This document shows, piece by piece, positions 16,521 to 25,010 of a stretch of 64,000 nucleotides of DNA; positions within the stretch are counted from its first letter, which is position 1; the number at the start of each line of letters is the position of its first letter. The notes beneath the pieces are model-generated. The model saw only the letters and a program-made list of their open reading frames with translations, searched no databases and had not been told where the DNA came from. The DNA comes from VRUE01 sp044867645. GTDB lineage: Bacteria; Actinomycetota; Thermoleophilia; Solirubrobacterales; 70-9. Position numbers and translations under genes: made by a program. The stretch lies in NCBI GenBank assembly GCA_044867645.1, contig JBIOVI010000007.1, forward strand, positions 1 to 64,000. The letters are read 5' to 3'.

Positions 16521-17804
16521 GTGAAGCGCCTCTCGCAATTCAGGCGGGGATTCGTCTCGACCTTCGTCTTGGACGTGGCGGCTCGCGGCATGAGCGCCCT
16601 GACGCTGATCCTGCTGCTGCGCACCCTCTCGGTCTCGGACTTCGCCTTCATCGTCCTCCTGCTCAACGTCGGCCAGTTCCTCGGCAGCGCCGCCACGGGG
16701 GGCATTCGCCTGCGCTACACGCGTCTCGAGGCGGAGCGCGTCTCGCGCGGCCATGAGGAGCCCTCGGCCTTCCACGCGACCCTGCTCAGCGGCTCCGGAC
16801 TGATCCTCGGGGCGGGAGCCCTCGGCCTGGCGGTGGCCACGGTGCTTGGACTCGGCGATGACGCCAGCGAACGGCTCGCCTTCATCGCCATCGGCACCGC
16901 CTTCACGCTGGGCAGCGCCAGCATCGAAATGGCCGTCTTCCATTACCAGGCGCAACTGGCCTTCCTGCGCGCCGGCCTGATTCAGATCGCCCGCGGCGTC
17001 GTGCTGCTCGCGGTCGCCGCGGTTGCGACGGCGGGCCTGCTCGAGTCGGGCGAGGCGATCGGGCTCTGCTTCGCGCTCGGGGTCGGCCTGGTGGCGCTGG
17101 TCGTTGCCGCGCCGCTCGCTCTGGCGACCCGCGGCGCGGCGCGCGGCCTGGAGGGCCGCTTCGGCTTTGGCCGCGAGTCGGCCGCGCTGACGCTCTACTC
17201 GATGGCCTCCGCCGGCTGGGCCTACCTCGACCTGTTCCTGGTCGCGGCGCTGCTCAACGATGTGGCCGTCGCCGCCTACGGGGCGGCGCTCCGCTACGTC
17301 TCGATCGTTATGGGACCGGTGCCGGCAATGGTCTCGGTGCTGCGGGTGCGGACCGCACAGAGCGACATGATCGACTCCGACGAGGCGCAGATCGCGATGA
17401 TGAGGCGCTGGGCGAAGCAGGCGGCCCTGCCGACGCTGGCGATCCTCGGTGTGGCGGCGATCGTCGCGATCTGGGCGATCCCACTCGTCGACGGCGGTCG
17501 CTACCCGGACTCGGTGCCGATCTTCCAGGTGTTGATGCTGACGGCATTCGCCCAGTTCATAACGCTGCCCAACTCGAGCCTCTTGATAGCCCAGCAGCGC
17601 TACACGTCGCTCGCCTGGATCAACACCGCCGCGGTCCTGGCAAACGTGGCCGCGGCAACGATCGCGGCAGAGCTGTTCGGGGTCGTCGGCATCGCGGTGG
17701 CCGGAGCCCTGGTGACGATCGGACAGGTCTGCACCGTGACCTTCCTCGCCGCCAACCCCCCACCCCGCGAGCAGGCTGAGGACGGCCTTGCAGCGAAGGC
17801 TTAG
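16521..17804 (+). CDS. Wzx-type polysaccharide flippase, first copy
   Basis: 427 residues with about 12 predicted transmembrane helices. The start MKRLSQFRRGFVSTFVLDVA and the following RGMSALTLILLLRTLSVSDF resemble the first helix region of polysaccharide-biosynthesis (MOP superfamily) flippases. Further segments are ALTLYSMASAGWAYLDLFLV and LPNSSLLIAQQRYTSLAWIN. It should move lipid-linked repeat units across the membrane. Its 3' end overlaps the heparinase-like gene by 17 nt, so the two are probably coexpressed. Confidence 0.85.
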   Translation: MKRLSQFRRGFVSTFVLDVAARGMSALTLILLLRTLSVSDFAFIVLLLNVGQFLGSAATGGIRLRYTRLEAERVSRGHEEPSAFHATLLSGSGLILGAGALGLAVATVLGLGDDASERLAFIAIGTAFTLGSASIEMAVFHYQAQLAFLRAGLIQIARGVVLLAVAAVATAGLLESGEAIGLCFALGVGLVALVVAAPLALATRGAARGLEGRFGFGRESAALTLYSMASAGWAYLDLFLVAALLNDVAVAAYGAALRYVSIVMGPVPAMVSVLRVRTAQSDMIDSDEAQIAMMRRWAKQAALPTLAILGVAAIVAIWAIPLVDGGRYPDSVPIFQVLMLTAFAQFITLPNSSLLIAQQRYTSLAWINTAAVLANVAAATIAAELFGVVGIAVAGALVTIGQVCTVTFLAANPPPREQAEDGLAAKA

Positions 17805-19698
17805 GCGACTGCGGGAGGTCGGCCTGGCGGCGGCGGCGCGCGCTGCGGGCCGCCGCATCTCGGTCCGCGCCAGGGGAACTCTGCTGCAGCTCTCGCGGCG
17901 ACGGCGGCCGCTGGCGGCAAGCCTCGGCGAAGTGCAAGCGGCGCTGGGCGGGCTGAGCCTGGCCGAGGCGCTGCGGGGACCGGCGCTGGCGGCGCTGCCG
18001 ACGGTGGCGGCGTTCGAGCGTTCGCTCGGCGAGCTCGATGAGAGCGAGCGTCGCTCTTTGCTCGAGCGAGCCGACGCGATCGCCGCGCACCGCTTCGACC
18101 TGCTCGGCTCCGGCCCAGTCGACCTCGGCTCAGATATCGACTGGAGCCTCGACTTCAAGTCCGGCAGGCGCTGGCCCCTGAAGCACCGCCTCTTGATCGA
18201 GGGGTTCTATTTCGACGATTCCGACATCAAGGTCCCCTGGGAGCTGTCGCGCTGCCAGCACCTGCCCCTGCTGGCGGCGGCGTTCGAGCTCAGCGGTGAG
18301 CGGCGCTACCTGGACGAGATCGGCGCACAACTGACCCACTGGATCGATGCCAACCCGGTCGAAATGGGAGCGAACTGGATCTGCACGATGGACGTCGCGA
18401 TCCGCGCCGCCAACTGGGTCGCGGCGCTCGCCATCTGTGGCGAGGAGGCGGCGAGCCAACCGTGGGCCGATCGGGTGGCGGCGAGCTTGCTCCTACACGG
18501 GCGCTTCATCCGCGGCCATCTCGAGACCGCCGAGGCGCGCACGAACCACTACCTCTCCGACATCGCCGGCCTCCTCGTCGTCGCGGCACTCTTCGCGAAC
18601 GGCGAGGAGGGCGCCGGCTGGGGACGTTTCGCCGTCGATGAGCTGATCGCCGAGATGGAGCACCAGGTGCGCGATGACGGCTGCGGGCACGAGGCCTCGA
18701 TCCCCTACCACCGGCTCGTCTGCGAACTGTTCCTCTGCGGCACCCAGGCGGGCGAGTCGCTGCGCCCCGGCGCCTTCCCCGACCGGTACCTGGAGCGCCT
18801 TGGCCGGATGCTCGACTTCGTCGCCGCCTACACCCGCCCCGACGAGCTGGCTCCGCAGATCGGCGACAACGACGACGGCCGCTTCCTGCCCCTCGGCGAG
18901 TACGGCAAGACCGATTTCCGCTCCCACCTGCACCTTTTCCGGCAGGCGTCGCGTCCATACGAGCCAGCGACCCGTTCGATCGGTTTCCCCGCGGGTGGGT
19001 ACTACGTCATGCGCCACGACGACCTCTACGTGCTGGTGCGCTGCGGCGATACGGGCGTCTACGGAATCGGCGGTCACGCCCATAACGACCAGCTCTCCTT
19101 CGAGCTCTCCTACGGCGAGACGCCGCTGATCGAGGATCCCGGCACCGGCACCTACTACGAGAGCGAAGAGGAGCGGCTGAGGTTCCGCTCGACCGGCTTC
19201 CACGCGACCCTACGCATCGACGGCGAAGAGCAGAACGAGCTGCCCACCTACCCGCGCTTCCCGCTCGGCAACCGCAGTCGCGCCGAGGCGACCGCCTGGG
19301 AGCCCGGCAGCGAGCGCAGCGCCTTCGCCGGTCGCCACCACGGCTTCGAGGCGCTGCCCGCGTCGGCTGTCCACGAGCGCCGCCTCGAGCTCGACGGCCC
19401 CAACCGCGAGCTGACGATCATCGACACGGTGATCGGCGACGCCGACCATCGGCTGGACTGGACCTTCCCGCTCGGCCGCTGCGAGAAAGTCTCCGTTCAG
19501 GATGGGGCAGCCGTGGCCAAGTTTGACTCCGTGCATCTCTCGATCGAAGTCGAGGGGGCGGAGCTGCGGGTCGAGGAGGGCCTCTACTCACCCGCCTACG
19601 GAGTCAAGGAAGCACGGCCCTTCGTCACCGCCCGCGGCAAAAGCACCCCCGGCAGCCACTCAACGAAGACCCGCCTCCAGGTCCAACGCGCAGGCTGA
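17788..19698 (+). CDS. Heparinase II/III-family protein
   Basis: 636 residues from a TTG start inside the flippase 3' end. The first ~330 residues form the alpha-toroid: WPLKHRLLIEGFYFDDSDIK, GANWICTMDVAIRAANWV, EARTNHYLSDIAGLLVVAAL and GHEASIPYHRLVCELFL. The C-terminal beta-sandwich (from ~390) has YYVMRHDDLYVLVRCGD, GGHAHNDQLSFELSYGETPL and IEDPGTGTYY, the family's His/Asn/Tyr block. No signal peptide is evident. Relatives are uronic-acid lyases, and members of this type are common in exopolysaccharide loci, where they may trim the polymer. The substrate cannot be read from sequence. Confidence 0.85.
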   Translation: MQRRLRRLREVGLAAAARAAGRRISVRARGTLLQLSRRRRPLAASLGEVQAALGGLSLAEALRGPALAALPTVAAFERSLGELDESERRSLLERADAIAAHRFDLLGSGPVDLGSDIDWSLDFKSGRRWPLKHRLLIEGFYFDDSDIKVPWELSRCQHLPLLAAAFELSGERRYLDEIGAQLTHWIDANPVEMGANWICTMDVAIRAANWVAALAICGEEAASQPWADRVAASLLLHGRFIRGHLETAEARTNHYLSDIAGLLVVAALFANGEEGAGWGRFAVDELIAEMEHQVRDDGCGHEASIPYHRLVCELFLCGTQAGESLRPGAFPDRYLERLGRMLDFVAAYTRPDELAPQIGDNDDGRFLPLGEYGKTDFRSHLHLFRQASRPYEPATRSIGFPAGGYYVMRHDDLYVLVRCGDTGVYGIGGHAHNDQLSFELSYGETPLIEDPGTGTYYESEEERLRFRSTGFHATLRIDGEEQNELPTYPRFPLGNRSRAEATAWEPGSERSAFAGRHHGFEALPASAVHERRLELDGPNRELTIIDTVIGDADHRLDWTFPLGRCEKVSVQDGAAVAKFDSVHLSIEVEGAELRVEEGLYSPAYGVKEARPFVTARGKSTPGSHSTKTRLQVQRAG

Positions 19699-19759
19699 AG
19701 CTTCGATGCAGCATTGTGTCCCCCATAGGGGATACAAGGCTTCGATTTTCGATGCGGCG

Positions 19760-20881
19760 TCAGCCGCTGGTCAGCGCGTGAGCGTAGAGGAGCCAGCCGA
19801 GGTGGTAGGAGCGGCACTCGCGCAGCGGTTCGAGCTCATCCGGCGCGGCCACGGTCCGATCGCCGACCGAGCCGGGGTGCCAGGAGCGAGCCACCGTGCG
19901 GTAGAAGTTCGAGCGGCCGATGCCGAAGGGCGCGTCGGCGTCGCTGCCAACGCGCTGGATGTTGCGGCAGATGAAGGGCGGCTCCTCCTCGACCAGCGGC
20001 AGCGAGAGCTCGTTGCGCCCGTCGAGCCAGTCGAGGCCGAGGGCCAGCGCCTCCGCGTATGAGCCCTCGCCGAGCTGTTCCACCGGCACCAGGCCCATGA
20101 ACGCCATCCCGTCCTGGTGAACCGAGTAGACGGGGTAGCCCTCGAGCACAGTCGCGGTGCTCGGCGAGTAGAGCCACCACCATTGCCCCAGCGAGCCCTG
20201 CGCCTCGACGAGATGCTCCGCGGTCTGACGCAAGGCCGGCGACGGCGTCTCGCTTCGATATGCGTAGAGGGAGGCCAGGCCGAGCAGTGGATATACCTGC
20301 GAAGCGAAGCTCGTGATCCGCGATCCGAGCATGGTGCGCAGGCCCGAGGGCCGGTGCGGCATCGCCCGGAACACCCGCGAATCCGCCGAGTGGCGACCGA
20401 GCAGCTCCGCGGCGCAGCGCTGGGCGAGATCGAGCGCCCGATCGCGCACATCCGGGAAGGCCTCCGCCCCCGCGATCAAGCCGCGCAGCACCTGCCCCAG
20501 CGCGGCGCTCTCGGCCTGCTCGACGACAAGCGAATCGTCGAGGACGGCGACCAAACCGGCGGCACGGGGATCGGCGGCGATCGCACCAGCCCATAGCGTC
20601 GTGCCGAGCAGCGGTGCGCCATGGTCGCTCTCGCATGCCGCCTGCAGCGCGTCGAGCGCCTTGCCGACCGGCACGACCGTGTCCGGCGAGACGACGTCCT
20701 GCGCCAGGATGCCGACCATCGACGCCGCCGAGTAATAGGGGTTGGAGCCGCGATTGACGAGGCGGTCGCCCTGCGGCAGCGCCTTCTGCGAGAACAGTCC
20801 CGTGCCCTCGTCGAACATCTGCGGCAGCGCCCTCAGGGCGACGCCGGCGAGCTCTCGCATGCGGGTCCCGACCTCGATCAC
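19760..20881 (-). CDS. Unknown protein, probable helical-barrel type
   Basis: About 373 residues from GTG 20881 (ATG 20860 and GTG 20896 are alternatives; longer starts would run into the opposite-strand gene). Features include LFSQKALPQGDRLVNRGSNP, YYSAASMVGILAQD, QWWWLYSPSTATVLEGYPVY, MAFMGLVPVEQLG and a C-terminal YHLGWLLYAHALTSG. The spaced helices with aromatic motifs look like an (alpha/alpha) barrel of the glycoside-hydrolase or epimerase sort, but I do not recognise the family. It lies between the heparinase-like gene (62 nt, convergent) and a CelD/BcsL-type gene (22 nt, divergent). Confidence 0.65.
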   Translation of the reverse strand: MIEVGTRMRELAGVALRALPQMFDEGTGLFSQKALPQGDRLVNRGSNPYYSAASMVGILAQDVVSPDTVVPVGKALDALQAACESDHGAPLLGTTLWAGAIAADPRAAGLVAVLDDSLVVEQAESAALGQVLRGLIAGAEAFPDVRDRALDLAQRCAAELLGRHSADSRVFRAMPHRPSGLRTMLGSRITSFASQVYPLLGLASLYAYRSETPSPALRQTAEHLVEAQGSLGQWWWLYSPSTATVLEGYPVYSVHQDGMAFMGLVPVEQLGEGSYAEALALGLDWLDGRNELSLPLVEEEPPFICRNIQRVGSDADAPFGIGRSNFYRTVARSWHPGSVGDRTVAAPDELEPLRECRSYHLGWLLYAHALTSG

Positions 20882-20903
20882 GGCGCGAACATACACTCCG
20901 CTC

Positions 20904-21956
20904 GTGTCGAGTTGCGAGCCGATCGCCGGCTTCGAGGCGGGGCGAGACGAGTGGGGCGAGCTTGCCGAGCGCTCCGGAAGCGTCTTCGCCACCTGGGAGT
21001 GGGCCAGCACCTGGTGGCGCCACTTCGGCGAGGGAAGCGAGCAAGTACTGCTGCGCTGCGCACTTGCCGACGGGCCAGCCGCGATCTTCCCCCTCTGCCG
21101 CTCGCGGCGAGGGCCGCTGCGGATCCTCCGCTTCATCGGCTATGGGCCCGGCGACATGCTCGGCCCGGTCTGCGACCCCGCCGACCGCGAGGCCGTCGGC
21201 GCCGCCCTGCGCGACGCTCTGGCGGAAGGGGCGGCCGGACCCTGGCACGTGTTCCTCGCCGAGCGGCTGCCGGTGGGAACGCTCGGTCCGGCGCTCGGCG
21301 GCAAGGAGCTGCAGCGCGAGGCGAGCCCGGAGTTGGAGATCGGCGGTCGCGGCTGGGAGGAGTTCCTCGCCTCGCGCAGCCGCAACATGAGGGAAAAGCT
21401 GCGACGCAACACCCGCAAGCTCGAAAAGCAGCACGAGCTGAGCTTCCGGCTCTGTGAAGACCCCGCGCGCCTCGCCGAGGACCTCGACACGCTGATTCGT
21501 CTCCACCGAGCGCGCTGGGGAGAGGGCGAAGGCGCCTTCCAGCGGGAGGCGATCGTCGCCTTCCACCATGACTTCGCCGCGGCGGCGTTGCGGCGCGGCT
21601 GGCTGCGGCTTTGGACGATGGAGGTGGACGGCGAGCCGGCGGCCGCCTGGTACGGCTTCCGCTTCGGCGGTGCCGAATCTTTCTACCAGTCGGGCCGCGA
21701 TCCCCGCTTCGACCGCTTCTCGGTCGGCTTCCTGATGCTGATGAGGACCATCCAGGCGGCTTTCGAGGACGGGCTCGACCGCTACGCCTTCCTGCGCGGC
21801 GACGAGCCCTACAAGGACCGACTCGCCGAATCGGATCCCGGTCTCGAGACCCGCGCGCTCGGTCAGGGAGCGCTGGGCAAGGCGGTCGTCGGCGGCGGCT
21901 CGCGCGCGCTGCGCTCTCAAAGGGTCCGCCAGCGCGTGGCAGATGCAATGCGCTAG
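20904..21956 (+). CDS. CelD/BcsL-type acyltransferase (GNAT/FemAB fold), copy 1
   Basis: 350 residues from GTG 20904. The N-terminal part, EWGELAERSGSVFATWEWAS, and the central RNMREKLRRNTRKLEKQHEL basic helix match the BioF2-like acyltransferase family (PF13480 type). The second GNAT half shows WTMEVDGEPAAAWYGFRFGG, YQSGRDPRFDRFSVGFLM and DRYAFLRGDEPYKDRLAESD. Such proteins are found in cellulose and exopolysaccharide loci and probably acylate sugars or lipid intermediates in the cytoplasm. Two relatives occur in tandem at 23917-26087. The next gene downstream is the sugar dehydrogenase (47 nt). Confidence 0.8.
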   Translation: MSSCEPIAGFEAGRDEWGELAERSGSVFATWEWASTWWRHFGEGSEQVLLRCALADGPAAIFPLCRSRRGPLRILRFIGYGPGDMLGPVCDPADREAVGAALRDALAEGAAGPWHVFLAERLPVGTLGPALGGKELQREASPELEIGGRGWEEFLASRSRNMREKLRRNTRKLEKQHELSFRLCEDPARLAEDLDTLIRLHRARWGEGEGAFQREAIVAFHHDFAAAALRRGWLRLWTMEVDGEPAAAWYGFRFGGAESFYQSGRDPRFDRFSVGFLMLMRTIQAAFEDGLDRYAFLRGDEPYKDRLAESDPGLETRALGQGALGKAVVGGGSRALRSQRVRQRVADAMR

Positions 21957-22003
21957 GCCGGACTCAAGGACGCTCGCCCGCCTGCCGACCTAGACTGCGG
22001 CGC

Positions 22004-23251
22004 ATGAAGATCGGAATCATTGGACTCGGTTACGTAGGGCTTCCCCTCGCCGTCGCCTTCGCGGAGGCGGGGCACGAGGTGATCGGCCTCGACGCCGACC
22101 AACGCAAGATCGACGCCCTCAACGAGGGCCACAGCTACATCGAGGACATCCCCAGCTCGGCCCTGGAGCCGTTGGGCGAGCGGCTGCGGGCGACTCCCCG
22201 CCACGCCGATCTAGCCTCCTGCAACGCCTTGATCATCTGCGTGCCGACCCCGCTGACCAGCTCGCGCGAGCCCGATCTCACCTACCTGTTGGAGGCGGCG
22301 ACCGGGCTCTCCCAGGTCCTGCAGCCCGAACAGCTCGTCGTGCTCGAGTCGACCACCTACCCGGGCACCACCCGCGAACGGCTCGTGCCGATCCTCGAGG
22401 AGTCCGGGATGTCGGCCGGTCGCGACTTCCACCTCGCTTTCTCGCCCGAGCGGATCGACCCCGGTCGCACCGACTACACGGTTCGCACCACGCCGAAGCT
22501 GGTCGGCGGTCTGACCGAGCGCTGCACGGAGCGCGCCCGCGAGCTCTATGAGCTGATCTGCGACGAAGTTGTCGTCCTCTCCAGCCCCGAGACGGCGGAG
22601 CTGGCGAAGCTGCTCGAGAACATCTTCCGCTCGGTCAACATCGCCCTCGTCAACGAGCTGGGCCAGCTCTGCGACCGGCTCGGCATCGACATCTGGGAGG
22701 TGGTCGACGCCGCCTCGACCAAGCCGTTCGGCTTCATGCGCTTCGACCCGGGGCCGGGAATGGGCGGCCACTGCCTGCCGGTCGATCCCTTCTACCTCGC
22801 CTTCAAGGCCCGCGAGCACGACTTCTACCCCGAGTTCATCGAGCTCGCCGGCAAAGTCAACCAAGCTCAGCCGGCCTTCTGCGCCGAGCGCATCCAGCGT
22901 GCCCTCAACGAGTCCGGCAAGCCGGTCAGCGGCACCAACATCCTCATCCTCGGGGTCAGCTACAAGGCCGGCATCGGCGACGTGCGCGAGTCCCCAGCGC
23001 TGAAAATCATCAACCTGCTGCGGGAGCTCGGTGGCGACGTCGCCTACCACGACCCGCACGTCCCCGAGCTCAGCGAGCCGGGGCTGTCCTCCGTCGACCT
23101 GACGGAGGGACTGCACAACGCGGATCTGGTGGCGATCGTCACCGCCCATCCGGAAATCGACTACGGGGAGGTCGTCTCCAGCGCGCCTCTCGTCGTCGAC
23201 TTCCGCGGCGTCACCCGCGGCATCGAGGCCGACAACCTCGTACTCCTCTAG
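22004..23251 (+). CDS. NDP-sugar 6-dehydrogenase (UDP-HexNAc dehydrogenase type)
   Basis: 415 residues. It has the N-terminal Rossmann motif MKIGIIGLGYVGLPLAVAFA, then ALIICVPTPL, LESTTYPGTTRE and FSPERIDPGRTDY. The central domain holds the catalytic GPGMGGHCLPVDPFYL with its Cys, and the C-terminal domain starts LILGVSYKAGIGDVRESPAL. These are the WecC/WbpA/UDP-glucose dehydrogenase family features. The SPERIDPG motif and length favour a UDP-N-acetylhexosamine dehydrogenase making a uronic acid sugar. Its product would suit the uronate lyase-like proteins in this locus. It is convergent with the MaoC gene (12-nt gap). Confidence 0.9.
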   Translation: MKIGIIGLGYVGLPLAVAFAEAGHEVIGLDADQRKIDALNEGHSYIEDIPSSALEPLGERLRATPRHADLASCNALIICVPTPLTSSREPDLTYLLEAATGLSQVLQPEQLVVLESTTYPGTTRERLVPILEESGMSAGRDFHLAFSPERIDPGRTDYTVRTTPKLVGGLTERCTERARELYELICDEVVVLSSPETAELAKLLENIFRSVNIALVNELGQLCDRLGIDIWEVVDAASTKPFGFMRFDPGPGMGGHCLPVDPFYLAFKAREHDFYPEFIELAGKVNQAQPAFCAERIQRALNESGKPVSGTNILILGVSYKAGIGDVRESPALKIINLLRELGGDVAYHDPHVPELSEPGLSSVDLTEGLHNADLVAIVTAHPEIDYGEVVSSAPLVVDFRGVTRGIEADNLVLL

Positions 23252-23263
23252 CCCTGAGGGTGC

Positions 23264-23782
23264 CTACTCCCCAGGTTCGCGCCGCGGCACCAGCACCAGC
23301 CGCTTGAACTCGGCCACCAGGAGGCCGTCCTGGTTGAGCACCCGCGTATGGACCTTGACGACGCCGCGGTCCGGCTTCGATTTCGAGGGCTTTACGTCGA
23401 GCACCTCGGTCTCGCAGAAGAGCGTGTCGCCGTGGAAGACCGGGTTCGGGTGGCTCAGTTCTTCGGTGGCGAGATTGGCGATCGCCTTGCCGGAGACGTC
23501 GGACACCGACATTCCGAGGGCCAGCGAGTAGACCAGCGGTCCGACGACGACGTTGCGCCCCTGTTGGGACTGCTTCGCGTAGATGTCGTTGATGTGCAGC
23601 GGGTGGTGGTTCATCGTGATCAGGCAGAAGAGGTGGTCGTCGGCCTCGGTCACGGTCTTTGCCGGCCAGTGCCGGTATACGGCGCCGACCTCGAACTCCT
23701 CCAGGTAGCGGCCGTAGCTGTGCGCGCCTGATGCCTCGCGCTCGGCCTGGTCGGTGGTCAGCTCGTACTTCTCGTCGCTCAT
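23264..23782 (-). CDS. MaoC-family hydratase (mesaconyl-CoA hydratase candidate)
   Basis: 172 residues, single hot-dog domain. The hydratase 2 motif reads MNHHPLHINDIYAKQSQQG, then RNVVVGPLVYSLALGMSVSD. NPVFHGDTLFCETEVLDV and VVKVHTRVLNQDG follow. The size and NHHPLH motif resemble the small MaoC proteins encoded with ccr and meaA in actinobacteria, where mesaconyl-CoA hydration is the role. Here it lies about 20 kb from ccr-ecm, inside the polysaccharide region, so another enoyl-CoA or 3-hydroxyacyl substrate is possible. It is downstream of, and on the same strand as, the acyl-ligase/ACP operon, after a 134-nt gap. Confidence 0.75.
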   Translation of the reverse strand: MSDEKYELTTDQAEREASGAHSYGRYLEEFEVGAVYRHWPAKTVTEADDHLFCLITMNHHPLHINDIYAKQSQQGRNVVVGPLVYSLALGMSVSDVSGKAIANLATEELSHPNPVFHGDTLFCETEVLDVKPSKSKPDRGVVKVHTRVLNQDGLLVAEFKRLVLVPRREPGE

Positions 23783-23904
23783 CTGGTTTCTCGTCTCCTA
23801 TCGGGTTGCGGCGCGGAATCCTAGCCGCCGGCGGCGAAATGAGCCCCACGTGGTTTCAGCCGGAGGGGAAAACCCGCCGGGACGCCCTCCGCGGACGTGG
23901 CCGC

Positions 23905-23931
23905 GGGTCGACTTGGTTACCCACTCGACCC
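23905..23931 (-). terminator. Hairpin at the end of the PabAB/ACP operon
   Basis: GGGTCGA (23905-23911) and TCGACCC (23925-23931) form a perfect 7-bp stem with a 13-nt loop. The loop contains the stop codon of the last acyltransferase gene. A 12-nt perfect palindrome GCCGCCGGCGGC (23824-23835) lies further downstream. Neither has a T-tract, so termination is only a possibility. The 134-nt gap holds no gene. Confidence 0.3.
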
Positions 23932-25008
23932 GGAGGCCCACGGCGCCGTCTCCTTGAATCGCCGGTAGGTGCGTTTCAGAGCCGGTCGCACGCCCGCCCG
24001 GTAGGCGTAGCGGGCGAGGCCGAAGGGGTTGCGGCGATAGGCGCGCAGGGTCGAGTGGGAACGCGTCGACGTCGCCAACTTGGCCTTCCACTCGGTCTGT
24101 TCGCCGAGCAGCTCGTAGCCCTCGAGATCGCGCTCGAAGCAGGCCTCGACGATGGAGAGCTGCAACACCAGGCCGGGGACGATGCGGCGGAAGCGCTCGT
24201 CATAGCCAGACTTGAGCGAGTACAGGCGCCCGTCGCGCTCGAGGCAGAAGCTGAAGGCGACCGGCTCGCCGTCCAGCACGATTCGGCTCAGCCGCAGCTC
24301 GCCCCGCTGTTGAAACTCGGCAGCGATCGCCCGGTAGAAGGACTCCGTCTCCGGCTGCGAAACGATCGCCGTCCCGGCCTCCCCCTTCCAGCCGCCGGCC
24401 TCGAGCGCGAGACCCTCCGTCAGCTCCGCCTCGAGATCTCCTGGAGATCTCGCTATCTCGAACGTCGCCTCGTAGTCCTTCTCCATTTTGCGCCGGTAGC
24501 GCCGCAAACGCTTTTTCCAGCTCGAATGGCTCTGCTTGAGCCAAGTCTCGAGGTCACCGCTTGTGTCGATGACCGGCGACGTGCTTCCTGGTTCCAACAC
24601 GGTCGCCATTCCGGCGCGACGAGCATCTTCGGCGAGGGTCTCGACCCCAGCAGCCCCCTGTCGCAGCTCCCTCAAGGTCAGCCTGCTCGCGTCCTTCACC
24701 GCCGCGCCGATCAGCGCTTCCATCGCCTCCGGGCTGGAGGCAAGTGGGCGAAAGACGCCCGAATGACTGTTGGCGAGCGCCTGCAGGTCGCGGCCGCGGC
24801 GCTGCAGCGGGAGCGCGCCGGCGAGAACGTCGTCGTCGCGGACGGTGCAGACCGCAAGCGTGCGACCGTCGGCGAAGGCCTTCCACCAAGCCATGTACCA
24901 GCAGTGCAGGTCGAAGGGGCGGGAGCCGGCGGGGAGCAGGGCGTCCCACTCGGCGGACAACTCTGCGAAACGGGAGATGTCGACTATCCACTCGACCAGG
25001 AAGGTCAT
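23917..25008 (-). CDS. CelD/BcsL-type acyltransferase, copy 2
   Basis: 363 residues. The N-terminal stretch FAELSAEWDALLPAGSRPFD and LHCWYMAWWKAF, the basic helix SSWKKRLRRYRRKMEKDYEA and the GNAT core LRLSRIVLDGEPVAFSFCLE, YSLKSGYDERFRRIVPG and YELLGEQTEWKAKLA match the PF13480-type family. The C-terminus is a basic tail (RTYRRFKET). It is a close tandem paralog of the upstream gene, with 2 nt between them. Acyl transfer to a sugar or lipid-linked intermediate is likely. The position behind an ACP and an AMP-forming ligase suggests an acyl-ACP or acyl-CoA donor made by that operon. Confidence 0.82.
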   Translation of the reverse strand: MTFLVEWIVDISRFAELSAEWDALLPAGSRPFDLHCWYMAWWKAFADGRTLAVCTVRDDDVLAGALPLQRRGRDLQALANSHSGVFRPLASSPEAMEALIGAAVKDASRLTLRELRQGAAGVETLAEDARRAGMATVLEPGSTSPVIDTSGDLETWLKQSHSSWKKRLRRYRRKMEKDYEATFEIARSPGDLEAELTEGLALEAGGWKGEAGTAIVSQPETESFYRAIAAEFQQRGELRLSRIVLDGEPVAFSFCLERDGRLYSLKSGYDERFRRIVPGLVLQLSIVEACFERDLEGYELLGEQTEWKAKLATSTRSHSTLRAYRRNPFGLARYAYRAGVRPALKRTYRRFKETAPWASGSSG

Positions 25009-25010
25009 AG

